DNA of 6,383 nt from Pseudomonadota bacterium. Lineage in GTDB: Bacteria > Pseudomonadota > Alphaproteobacteria > Rhizobiales > Rhizobiaceae. A program made the position numbers and the translations under genes. The notes beneath the pieces were generated by a model, which saw nothing but the letters and a program-made list of their open reading frames with translations, was not told the DNA's origin and did not search any database. Shown piece after piece: positions 1 through 5,381 of the stretch (the first letter of the stretch is position 1; each line of letters starts with the position of its first letter). The DNA is taken from assembly GCA_003242525.1 (NCBI GenBank), contig QGUU01000146.1, positions 1-6,383 of the forward strand. Direction: 5' to 3'.

Positions 1-182
1 TCTACGCTTCTAAGCTATCGATGGTGATCCGCCAACCTAAACCGTGGCTGGCGAAGGAATATTTCGGCCTTGCGCCGCGCTTGATCCCTTCAGCGGCCGC
101 CGACACCTCTCGGCCATTCAAATGCGCGGTCATTATTCTGGATGACTTGCTGAATTTTCACGCATTCGAGGGATGGAAACGG

Positions 183-977
183 TCAGGCCTTCCGCGCCAC
201 GCCAAGTTCCTCGAGCCGCCGAATCGCCGTCGGCGGCAATGGCGGAGGATTGGGCTGCCCTGCCGCATCCACGAGCAGTTCATCGCAACCGGCCTCGGTC
301 TCGGCGATCAGCCTCGCCATGAATTCCTGCTTGCCAAGCCCCGGCGGGATCGGTGGCAGGAAGCGCGCCCTTATCGTTCCCGGATAGCGCAGGAACTTGC
401 GGCGGGGCCAGTAGAGCCCGGCCACATGGGCTACCGGAACCACCGGCAGGTGAAGCTGGCTGTAGAGTTCGACGATGCCGTATTTGTAGGCCGGCACGTC
501 TCCCGGCGCGCGGCGCGTGCCCTCGGGATAGATGATGAGTTGGCGGGGGTTTCGCGCAAGCTCGGCTTTCGTTGCCGCCACGACGGATCGCAGCGCCTTG
601 GCCCTGTTTCCGCGATCGACCGGGATCATCCTCATCTTGAGGATGTACCAGCCGAAGAACGGTATCCAGGTCAGCTCGCGCTTGAGAATGTAGAGGGGGT
701 CGTCGAGAAATGGAAAGAAGGCGATCGCGTCCCAGAAGGACTGGTGCTTCGGCGCCAGTATGAAGGACCCTTCAGGCAGGTTCTCGAGCCCCGAAATATC
801 GCTGCGCGTGCCGGCAAGAACGCGATAGAGCCACAGGCTGGTTCGCGACCAGAACTTCGGCACGAACCAGGCACTGTGGCGCGGCGCAAGGAAATAGAAC
901 GGCGCCCAGAAGAACATCTGAACGACCATGCTTGCATAAAAGGCCAGGTTGAAAGCCAGCGAGCGAAGATAGAGCAT
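183..977 (-). CDS. plsC: 1-acyl-sn-glycerol-3-phosphate acyltransferase (PlsC/LPLAT family)
   Basis: Likely transfers an acyl chain to lysophosphatidic acid to make phosphatidic acid, the precursor of membrane phospholipids, at the inner membrane. The 264-residue protein has all four acyltransferase blocks in order: the catalytic H-x4-D pair (H78, D83 in KHQSFWD), the IPVDRGN block at 118-124, the PEGTR block at 151-155 that binds the glycerol phosphate, and a proline block around P178-P181. Residues 5-31 are strongly hydrophobic and probably anchor the N-terminus. Length matches the family (about 240-270). The ATG at 977 is chosen because the frame is closed by a TAA a little upstream and no better start lies between; no convincing Shine-Dalgarno sequence precedes it. 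It follows the YdcF-type gene by 75 bases and is probably the last gene of the ftsEX group. The catalytic family is secure; the exact acyl acceptor is inferred, and a lyso-ornithine-lipid acyltransferase (OlsA-like) role cannot be excluded. Confidence 0.92.
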   Translation of the reverse strand: MLYLRSLAFNLAFYASMVVQMFFWAPFYFLAPRHSAWFVPKFWSRTSLWLYRVLAGTRSDISGLENLPEGSFILAPKHQSFWDAIAFFPFLDDPLYILKRELTWIPFFGWYILKMRMIPVDRGNRAKALRSVVAATKAELARNPRQLIIYPEGTRRAPGDVPAYKYGIVELYSQLHLPVVPVAHVAGLYWPRRKFLRYPGTIRARFLPPIPPGLGKQEFMARLIAETEAGCDELLVDAAGQPNPPPLPPTAIRRLEELGVARKA

Positions 978-1052
978 GTGACAGCCGGATGAATCCTGCA
1001 GGGCTGGTTACAGCAAGCGAAGACAAAAGAAAACGGCGCCACCTCGAAGGCC

Positions 1053-1766
1053 TTACCTGGCCCTGGCTGAAGCGCCTTCAGCGATAGAGATACCCTGAGG
1101 CGTGGGCTTCAGTGGGACGATGCCGCGTGCAAGCGCCATCAGATATTTGTTGTATTCCGTAAACAGCACCCTCAGGGCTTCGGGATGGGTCAGCCAGCCG
1201 CCATTGTCGAGCTTGGTGTTGACTACGGGGTAGGGCTCCAGCCTGGCCGAGCCCAGAAACCTGCGCATCTCCAGCAGGCTGCGGGGCATGTGGTAGTTGT
1301 TGGTGACGAGGATCACGCTGTCATAGGCATGGCTTTCAACCCATTTGGCGCTCTCCTCGGCATTGCCGATCGTGTCCAGGGCCGTGCGGTCGAGATCGAC
1401 GCAGCAGGCGAAAAGCCGCTCGTCACCGCCGATGATGCGCTGGAGTTGTGTTCGCGTGGCCGATGGATGGACGCCGCTGATCAGCAGCCTTTCGCCCTTG
1501 CCGGATTCGAGCAGCGCCATGGCGGCATCGAGCCGGGAGTGGCCTCCCGTCAGCACTATGATGGCGTCGGCCTTGGGCGGGTTGCCGGGAGCAAGGTGGC
1601 TGACGTGATCGGCGAACCAGCCAAATCCGCCCAAAAAGGCAGTTGCGAGCAAGCCGAACGTGGCGGCCAGCGCCACGAGCCAATGCCGCAGGCGGCCGCC
1701 CTTGGCGGCCTCAGCGGCACCCGCGGCCCTGTCGCTTGCCGTTTCGAACGAATCCTGCCCGCTCAT
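1053..1766 (-). CDS. YdcF/SanA family protein (DUF218), membrane-anchored
   Basis: A 237-residue protein of the DUF218 family, which includes E. coli YdcF, SanA and ElyC, proteins tied to envelope integrity and, for ElyC, to undecaprenyl-phosphate-dependent synthesis; the biochemical activity is not established. A short charged N-terminus is followed by one membrane helix at about residues 29-51, so the domain is probably periplasmic. The DUF218 core is recognisable by ADAIIVLTGG at 66-75, LLISGVH at 94-100, the TIGNAEESA acidic block at 132-140, and LVTNNYHMPRS at 153-163. The C-terminal tail of about 20 residues is low complexity and ends in an Ala/Arg run. The ATG at 1766 is followed directly by the soluble N-terminus and has no strong ribosome binding site. 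It sits 103 bases after ftsX, suggesting a shared envelope role but leaving room for its own promoter; a TTAACCAT motif lies 7 bases before the start. Confidence 0.88.
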   Translation of the reverse strand: MSGQDSFETASDRAAGAAEAAKGGRLRHWLVALAATFGLLATAFLGGFGWFADHVSHLAPGNPPKADAIIVLTGGHSRLDAAMALLESGKGERLLISGVHPSATRTQLQRIIGGDERLFACCVDLDRTALDTIGNAEESAKWVESHAYDSVILVTNNYHMPRSLLEMRRFLGSARLEPYPVVNTKLDNGGWLTHPEALRVLFTEYNKYLMALARGIVPLKPTPQGISIAEGASARAR

Positions 1767-1773
1767 GGTGCCA

Positions 1774-1781
1774 ATGGTTAA
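1774..1781 (-). promoter_or_regulatory. TTAACCAT motif just before the YdcF-type gene
   Basis: On the minus strand these bases read TTAACCAT and end 7 bases before the ATG at 1766, in the 103-base spacer after ftsX. The position overlaps where the ribosome binding site should be, so a bound regulator here would more likely block than activate, unless the transcript is leaderless or the true start is further downstream. A single half site only. Confidence 0.3.
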
Positions 1782-1869
1782 CCCTGAATTGCGGCCTTTG
1801 ATAGGGTTCGGCCGCGCCTCTGGCCTGCGTCAAACCGTTCCCCCACAATGTGTACTGGACGAGCGGCCT

Positions 1870-2853
1870 CTATGAGCCATCCGTCTGCCGTTCCTCAATA
1901 TCGCCGAGATGGGCGATAACCGTCACATGGGAAGTCGCTGCCGTCAGCGCGCCGACGATCAGCACTACGATCACGACGCCGGCATAGCCCGACCAGCCTA
2001 TGGAGAAGTTTCCGAACAGCGCCGCCATCTGGTCGCCGCCCGGTGTCGCCATGCTGCGCGACAACCACCATGAAAAGACGATGAAGACGAGGATCGCAGC
2101 AAGGCCTCCGGCCGCGGCTCCCTTCATGCCGGTAACGAGGAAATGGCCGCGGAATTCGCGGGCGATGAAGCGCGCCTCCGCTCCGACAAAATGCAGAACC
2201 TCGATGATGTGCCCGTTGCCGGCCATGGCGCCGCGAGTGGCGAAGACCACGGTCAGCACCGTGGCGGCCAGCATGAGCGCCAGAACCGCCAGCCCTATCG
2301 TAACCGTCGAATGCGCCATGGCCACCAGCCGGTCGACCCAGGTTCGGTGGTCGTCCAGGCTGGCGGTCGGCAATTGCGAAGTGAGGTTGGCGCGCAAGGT
2401 CGCGAAGTCGGGCGGATCGTCTGGATTGATCGTGACCACGATGAGGCGCGGCACGGGCAGCTCGTCAATATCCAGCCCCGAGCCGAGCCAGGGCTCGAGC
2501 AGGCGGGCGGTGGCCTCCCGGTCAACGATCTTCACGCCCTTGACCCCCGCGGTACTTCCCGCAATCTCGGCCGCCGTCGCGAGGGCGGCATCCATGTCGA
2601 GTTCCCCGGACGGCTTGATCTGGATCGTTGCCTCGCGGGAAATCTGGCTCTCCCACATGGCGGCCGTGTCGCGCACCAGCGTGACGGCGCCGAAGGTCAG
2701 GCATGACAGGAACGTCATGATGGCGATGACGATGACCAGGGCCCGCCCTGCGACATTTTGCGAGGGCACGATCGGAGCCTGGCGTCGGCGCGTGCGCGCG
2801 AAGGCGCGGGCGGCAATGCCTGCCCGATCATGTGAGCCGGAAGCCTCAGTCAT
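1870..2853 (-). CDS. ftsX: Cell division protein FtsX (ABC transporter permease-like)
   Basis: Membrane subunit of the FtsEX complex, which sits at the divisome and transmits ATP hydrolysis by FtsE to periplasmic activation of peptidoglycan hydrolases. The 327-residue protein has the expected layout: an Arg-rich cytoplasmic N-terminus (1-36), a first membrane helix at about 37-60, a periplasmic domain of about 120 residues (61-182), then three helices at about 183-206, 238-262 and 290-312. The cytoplasmic loop between helices 2 and 3 carries the family's LHFVGA-x3-FI signature at 220-230, normally the contact zone for FtsE. Its ATG lies inside the end of ftsE (8-base overlap), with a GGAAGG ribosome binding site 10 bases upstream (2864-2869), a clear sign of translational coupling. 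The periplasmic partner is not encoded here; in alphaproteobacteria it is usually an EnvC/LytM-like protein elsewhere in the genome, which is inference for this strain. Confidence 0.94.
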   Translation of the reverse strand: MTEASGSHDRAGIAARAFARTRRRQAPIVPSQNVAGRALVIVIAIMTFLSCLTFGAVTLVRDTAAMWESQISREATIQIKPSGELDMDAALATAAEIAGSTAGVKGVKIVDREATARLLEPWLGSGLDIDELPVPRLIVVTINPDDPPDFATLRANLTSQLPTASLDDHRTWVDRLVAMAHSTVTIGLAVLALMLAATVLTVVFATRGAMAGNGHIIEVLHFVGAEARFIAREFRGHFLVTGMKGAAAGGLAAILVFIVFSWWLSRSMATPGGDQMAALFGNFSIGWSGYAGVVIVVLIVGALTAATSHVTVIAHLGDIEERQTDGS

Positions 2854-3505
2854 AGATATCGAGCCTTCCGCCGGACAGGATCAGTCGCCGCGCATCCACC
2901 TGGTCCATGAGGGCGAGATCGTGCGTGGCAATGACCACCGCCGTGCCCAGCCTGTTGAGTTCGATGAAAAGCCTGAGCAGTCTTCGCGCAAGTTGCGGAT
3001 CGACATTGCCTGTCGGCTCGTCGGCAAGCAGGATTTCCGGCTGCTCTATCAGCGCCCGCGCGATGGCCACACGCTGCTTCTCGCCGCCCGAAAGCACCGG
3101 CGGCAGGACATGCATGCGTTCGCCGAGCCCCACCCATTTCAGAAGCTCGGTTACGTCGTTGCGGTAGCTTGCTTCCTCGCGCCCCCGCACGCGCAGCGGG
3201 AGCGCCACATTTTCATAGGTCGTCATATGATCCAGCAGGCGGAAATCCTGAAACACGACGCCGATGCGCCGCCGCAGAAGCGGAAGTTCCGCGGGGTGTA
3301 TGCGTGACCGGTCCTTGCCGAAAATGGTGATGAGCCCGCGTGTGGGCTTCAGGGACAGGAACAGCAGGCGTAGCAGTGTCGTCTTGCCGGCACCCGAGGG
3401 GCCGCTAAGAAACTGGAAGGAGCGCTCCGGTATCTGCAGGGTGATGTCTCGGAGAATCTCCGGTCCCATGCCATAGCGAAGGCCGACATTCTCGAAGCGA
3501 ATCAC
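2846..3505 (-). CDS. ftsE: Cell division ATP-binding protein FtsE
   Basis: Cytoplasmic ATPase of FtsEX. The 219-residue sequence is a complete ABC nucleotide-binding domain of typical FtsE length (about 220): Walker A GPSGAGKTT at 35-43 with K41, Q-loop glutamine Q86 in VFQDFRLL, signature LSGGEKQR at 138-145, Walker B ILLADE at 158-163 with catalytic E163, D-loop at about 166-170, and switch histidine H195. The VFQDFRLL stretch and the compact C-terminus separate FtsE from LolD-like or transport ATPases, and the overlap with ftsX confirms the call. The start is a GTG (the bases at 3505-3503 read GTG on the minus strand); no in-frame ATG lies upstream, and CCAGG about 9 bases before it serves as ribosome binding site. 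Transcription should begin in the 191-base divergent spacer, where a perfect CtrA-type site lies 70 bases from the start codon. Confidence 0.96.
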   Translation of the reverse strand: MIRFENVGLRYGMGPEILRDITLQIPERSFQFLSGPSGAGKTTLLRLLFLSLKPTRGLITIFGKDRSRIHPAELPLLRRRIGVVFQDFRLLDHMTTYENVALPLRVRGREEASYRNDVTELLKWVGLGERMHVLPPVLSGGEKQRVAIARALIEQPEILLADEPTGNVDPQLARRLLRLFIELNRLGTAVVIATHDLALMDQVDARRLILSGGRLDIYD

Positions 3506-3571
3506 TTTCGACGACCTGGATTTTCGAGCAGTGCGGTAGAGCCATCTGGCGTGTTTTGACCATCGCGGCCT

Positions 3572-3579
3572 ATGGTTAA
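3572..3579 (-). promoter_or_regulatory. TTAACCAT motif (CtrA-type half site)
   Basis: On the minus strand these bases read TTAACCAT, a motif that recurs in CtrA-controlled promoters of alphaproteobacteria. It overlaps the left half of the full TTAA-N7-TTAA site and faces ftsE. A second copy in the opposite orientation lies at 3637-3644. Confidence 0.4.
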
Positions 3580-3590
3580 CCGTCGGTTAA
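3576..3590. promoter_or_regulatory. Putative CtrA binding site, TTAA-N7-TTAA
   Basis: TTAA at 3576-3579 and TTAA at 3587-3590 are separated by exactly seven bases, the full consensus for CtrA, the master cell-cycle response regulator of alphaproteobacteria. It lies in the divergent spacer, 70 bases before the ftsE start and 106 bases before the start of the plus-strand operon, so it could control either or both. The motif match is seen directly; binding is inferred. No clear -35/-10 pair could be placed beside it. Confidence 0.6.
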
Positions 3591-3636
3591 ATTCTGTGCA
3601 TGGGGTGACGTTCACGGGCTCTCCGGTGGCGAAACG

Positions 3637-3644
3637 TTAACCAT
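3637..3644 (+). promoter_or_regulatory. TTAACCAT motif facing the plus-strand operon
   Basis: A plus-strand TTAACCAT located 52 bases before the ATG at 3697, oriented opposite to the copy at 3572-3579. Given its position it may mark the promoter of the plus-strand operon, bound by CtrA or a regulator with a related motif. No partner TTAA lies at the 7-base spacing. Confidence 0.4.
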
Positions 3645-3687
3645 TTCCGCTTACGCAAAAGCAACGAGCAGGAAAAGCCGTCCGATC

Positions 3688-3693
3688 GGGGAG
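3688..3693 (+). promoter_or_regulatory. Ribosome binding site for the membrane protein at 3697
   Basis: GGGGAG stands 3 bases before the ATG at 3697. The spacing is shorter than ideal, but the frame upstream, open back to a TAA at 3577, offers no other ATG, GTG or TTG, so this site supports the chosen start. Confidence 0.5.
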
Positions 3694-3696
3694 CCG

Positions 3697-4326
3697 ATGG
3701 CCGACCAACCAAACGCACGCCCGGTTTCCGGCGAAATCATGACCCCATGCCGGCCGGGAACGCAGCGCGGCTTGTCCTCCACCGATATTGTCGATGCCGA
3801 CTACGAGGTGCTGCCGGGGCAGCGCGCGGCCTTCCGCCCCGAAATCGAAGCTACGCCGCAAGCAATTGAGCGAGCCTCGGCGGCGCCTTCGCTTGAAGGC
3901 ATGGCCATGCTGCGGCCGGTTGGCGCGCCGACGCCGTTTTCGGTGCGCGGGGGGGCGCTCTTCTGGACCGGCGGGGTCGCTGCGGCGCTGGCCGCGTTCT
4001 GGATATCCGGCGGACATGCGCTGGTTCGTTCCTCGCCACCTTTCCCTGGCACGAAACTGTCTATCACGGCCGTCAACTCGCATGTGGATGCATCGGGAAA
4101 CCGGCCTGTCCTGTTCGTGGACGGCGAGGCTGGCAATGACGGTTCGGTCACGGCGACACTGCCGCCGCTGGAGATTCGCGTAACGGGCGAGGACGGTGCT
4201 GTCACCCGCTACAGGCTGGGAACGTCCGGGCGTGCGCTTGGCCCGGGACAAAGATTCGCCTTTTCGAGTCGTTTCGAAGTACAGGGAAACGGAGTGGCGG
4301 CGGTCGCCGTCAGTTTCGTGGAATAG
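3697..4326 (+). CDS. Single-pass membrane protein with DUF3426-like C-terminal domain, no zinc ribbon
   Basis: Function unknown. The 209-residue protein has a polar, Pro/Ala-rich and probably disordered cytoplasmic region (1-84), one membrane helix at about 86-104 (GALFWTGG onward), and a beta-rich C-terminal domain at about 119-208. That domain resembles DUF3426, found at the C-terminus of MJ0042 zinc-ribbon membrane proteins: a strand, a central LPPLEIRVTGEDG block at 155-167, and LGPGQRFAFSSRF at 181-193. Such zinc-ribbon proteins are, as I recall, common beside ftsE or hpt in rhizobia. Here there is only one cysteine (C18), so the N-terminal CxxC ribbon is absent, and none is encoded in the open frame upstream. 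It is divergent from ftsE and 17 bases before hpt, so it probably shares the hpt transcript. Long open frames on the opposite strand here (such as the one ending near 3637) are judged shadows. The domain call is by eye and moderately sure. Confidence 0.75.
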   Translation: MADQPNARPVSGEIMTPCRPGTQRGLSSTDIVDADYEVLPGQRAAFRPEIEATPQAIERASAAPSLEGMAMLRPVGAPTPFSVRGGALFWTGGVAAALAAFWISGGHALVRSSPPFPGTKLSITAVNSHVDASGNRPVLFVDGEAGNDGSVTATLPPLEIRVTGEDGAVTRYRLGTSGRALGPGQRFAFSSRFEVQGNGVAAVAVSFVE

Positions 4327-4333
4327 GGCCCCT

Positions 4334-4337
4334 GGAG
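4334..4337 (+). promoter_or_regulatory. Ribosome binding site of hpt
   Basis: GGAG six bases before the ATG at 4344, inside the 17-base gap after the preceding gene. It fixes the hpt start and supports translation from a shared message. Confidence 0.7.
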
Positions 4338-4343
4338 ACAAAT

Positions 4344-4886
4344 ATGCCTGTGGTACGCGGTAAGGACATTGAGGTGCTGTTCTCGGCTTCGGCCATTGCG
4401 CGCCGGAACCTCGAACTCGCCAAGGAAATCGCCAACCGCGACTATCATGACCTTCTCGTCATTTCGATTCTCAAGGGCTCCTTCATCTTTGCGGCAGACC
4501 TGATCCGCGCCATGCACGATGTCGGGCTGTCTCCCGAGGTCGAGTTCATTTTCATCTCCAGCTATGGCACCGGCACGACCAGCGGCGAGGTCAAGGTGCT
4601 GCGCGACATCGACAATGAGGTGGCCGGACGCGACGTGCTCCTGATCGACGACATACTGGAGTCCGGCAAGACGCTGAAATTCACCCGCGACCTTATGCTG
4701 TCGCGCGGCGCAAGAAGCTGCTCCATCGCCGTGCTGCTCGACAAGCGCATGCGCCGCCAGACGACGCTGGATGCAGATTATGTTGGGTTCAGTTGCCCGG
4801 ACTATTTCGTCGTCGGTTACGGCATGGATGTTGCTCATGCCTTCCGCGAGCTTCCCTTCGTGGGCATCGTGCGCGACGACGCCTGA
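4344..4886 (+). CDS. hpt: Hypoxanthine phosphoribosyltransferase
   Basis: Purine salvage enzyme that joins hypoxanthine (and probably guanine) with PRPP to give IMP or GMP plus pyrophosphate, in the cytoplasm. The 180-residue protein matches the bacterial Hpt length. Visible motifs are the pyrophosphate loop ILKGS at 42-46, the flexible-loop SYG at 73-75, the PRPP signature VLLIDDILESGKT at 98-110 with the adjacent acidic pair D102/D103, the purine-contact lysine K134 in LLDKRMRR, and the C-terminal PDYFVVGYGMD block at 152-162 that closes on the base and metal. All expected residues are present, so an active enzyme is predicted. It lies 17 bases after the membrane-protein gene and 97 bases before the ATG chosen for the response regulator. 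Its proximity to cell-cycle genes is a recalled rhizobial arrangement with no known mechanistic reason. Confidence 0.96.
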   Translation: MPVVRGKDIEVLFSASAIARRNLELAKEIANRDYHDLLVISILKGSFIFAADLIRAMHDVGLSPEVEFIFISSYGTGTTSGEVKVLRDIDNEVAGRDVLLIDDILESGKTLKFTRDLMLSRGARSCSIAVLLDKRMRRQTTLDADYVGFSCPDYFVVGYGMDVAHAFRELPFVGIVRDDA

Positions 4887-4983
4887 GGCGCCGCTTCGAG
4901 TCTTCCTTCCGCTTGCGAGGGTCTCTCAGGCCGATGCCTGGCAGTCAGGAAAACTTTAACGGTTGGCCGCCATGTTTCGTCGC

Positions 4984-5346
4984 ATGGCCAGGCTACTCAT
5001 TGTCGAAGACGACGATTCCGTTCGCACACTCGCCGCCCGTGCGCTCGAGCGCGCTGGGCACCATATCGATCTTGCCGCCGATGGCGCGCAGGGCCTTGCG
5101 GCGATCCATGCGGCGTCAGGCGGTTACGACCTTGTCGTGTCGGATATCCGCATGCCGGAAATGGACGGAATCGAGATGGCCAGGGCTGCAGCCAACGCCT
5201 ATCCCGGCATGAGGATCATGCTGATGACAGGCTATGCCGAACAGCGTGAGCGCGCCGAAGAACTCAACCGCATCGTGCGGGATGTGATGCAGAAGCCCTT
5301 CACGCTTGCCGATCTGCGAGGCAGGGTGGACCGTGCCCTGAGTTGA
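4984..5346 (+). CDS. CpdR-like single-domain response regulator
   Basis: A stand-alone receiver domain of 120 residues with no output domain. Acidic pocket D9/D10 in LLIVEDDD, phospho-acceptor D54 in VVSDIRMPEMDG, switch T82 in LLMTGYAEQ and conserved K104 in KPFTLADL are all present, so phosphorylation is expected. The size and the MTGYA and KPF blocks resemble CpdR, which in Caulobacter is an adaptor directing ClpXP to substrates and is tied to CtrA turnover. Rhizobia carry more than one CpdR-type paralogue, and this one differs from the canonical CpdR N-terminus (which begins with a KRILLAEDD-like stretch), so I give no symbol. Three in-frame starts compete: TTG 4963, ATG 4972 and ATG 4984. 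I chose 4984 because it gives the family-typical MARLLIVEDD opening; none has a good ribosome binding site. An alternative is a CheY-like partner of a separate phosphorelay. Confidence 0.88.
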   Translation: MARLLIVEDDDSVRTLAARALERAGHHIDLAADGAQGLAAIHAASGGYDLVVSDIRMPEMDGIEMARAAANAYPGMRIMLMTGYAEQRERAEELNRIVRDVMQKPFTLADLRGRVDRALS

Positions 5347-5352
5347 GATGGC

Positions 5353-5365
5353 CGGGACGGTCCCG
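5353..5365. terminator. Weak hairpin between convergent genes
   Basis: CGGGA and TCCCG flank a 3-base loop in the 35-base gap between the response regulator stop and the stop of the convergent TIGR02302 gene. A short GC-rich hairpin here could serve both directions, but no T-run follows on either strand, so intrinsic termination is doubtful. Confidence 0.22.
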
Positions 5366-5381
5366 CTGGTCCGCCCGAGCG

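Noticed and set aside
21..992. 323-codon plus-strand frame
   Set aside because: It is antisense to plsC, which has all four acyltransferase blocks. The plus-strand product is rich in Arg, His and Pro and shows no family motif.
1012..1060. Possible intrinsic terminator after the YdcF-type gene
   Set aside because: On the minus strand a GC-rich stretch is followed by GTTTTCTTTTG, but I could pair only 3-4 bases in the stem, so a terminator is not supported.
1782..1869. Promoter for the YdcF-type gene in the ftsX-ydcF spacer
   Set aside because: A minus-strand TTGACG is present, but the nearest -10-like sequences are at the wrong spacing, so no promoter can be placed.
2000..3307. Longest open frame of the window, 435 codons on the plus strand
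   Set aside because: It lies antisense across ftsX and ftsE, whose domain motifs are complete and unambiguous. Its predicted product is Arg/Ser/Ala-rich with no fold, as expected from an antisense frame in high-G+C DNA.
3556..3576. TTGACC at 3556-3561 as a -35 box for the plus-strand operon
   Set aside because: No acceptable -10 box lies 16-18 bases downstream; the sequence there is the CtrA-type site.
3637..4341. 234-codon minus-strand frame opposite the DUF3426-like gene
   Set aside because: The product is Arg-rich and patternless, while the plus-strand frame shows a membrane helix, a structured domain and tight linkage to hpt with proper spacing.
4209..4838. 209-codon minus-strand frame
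   Set aside because: It is antisense to hpt, whose catalytic motifs are intact.
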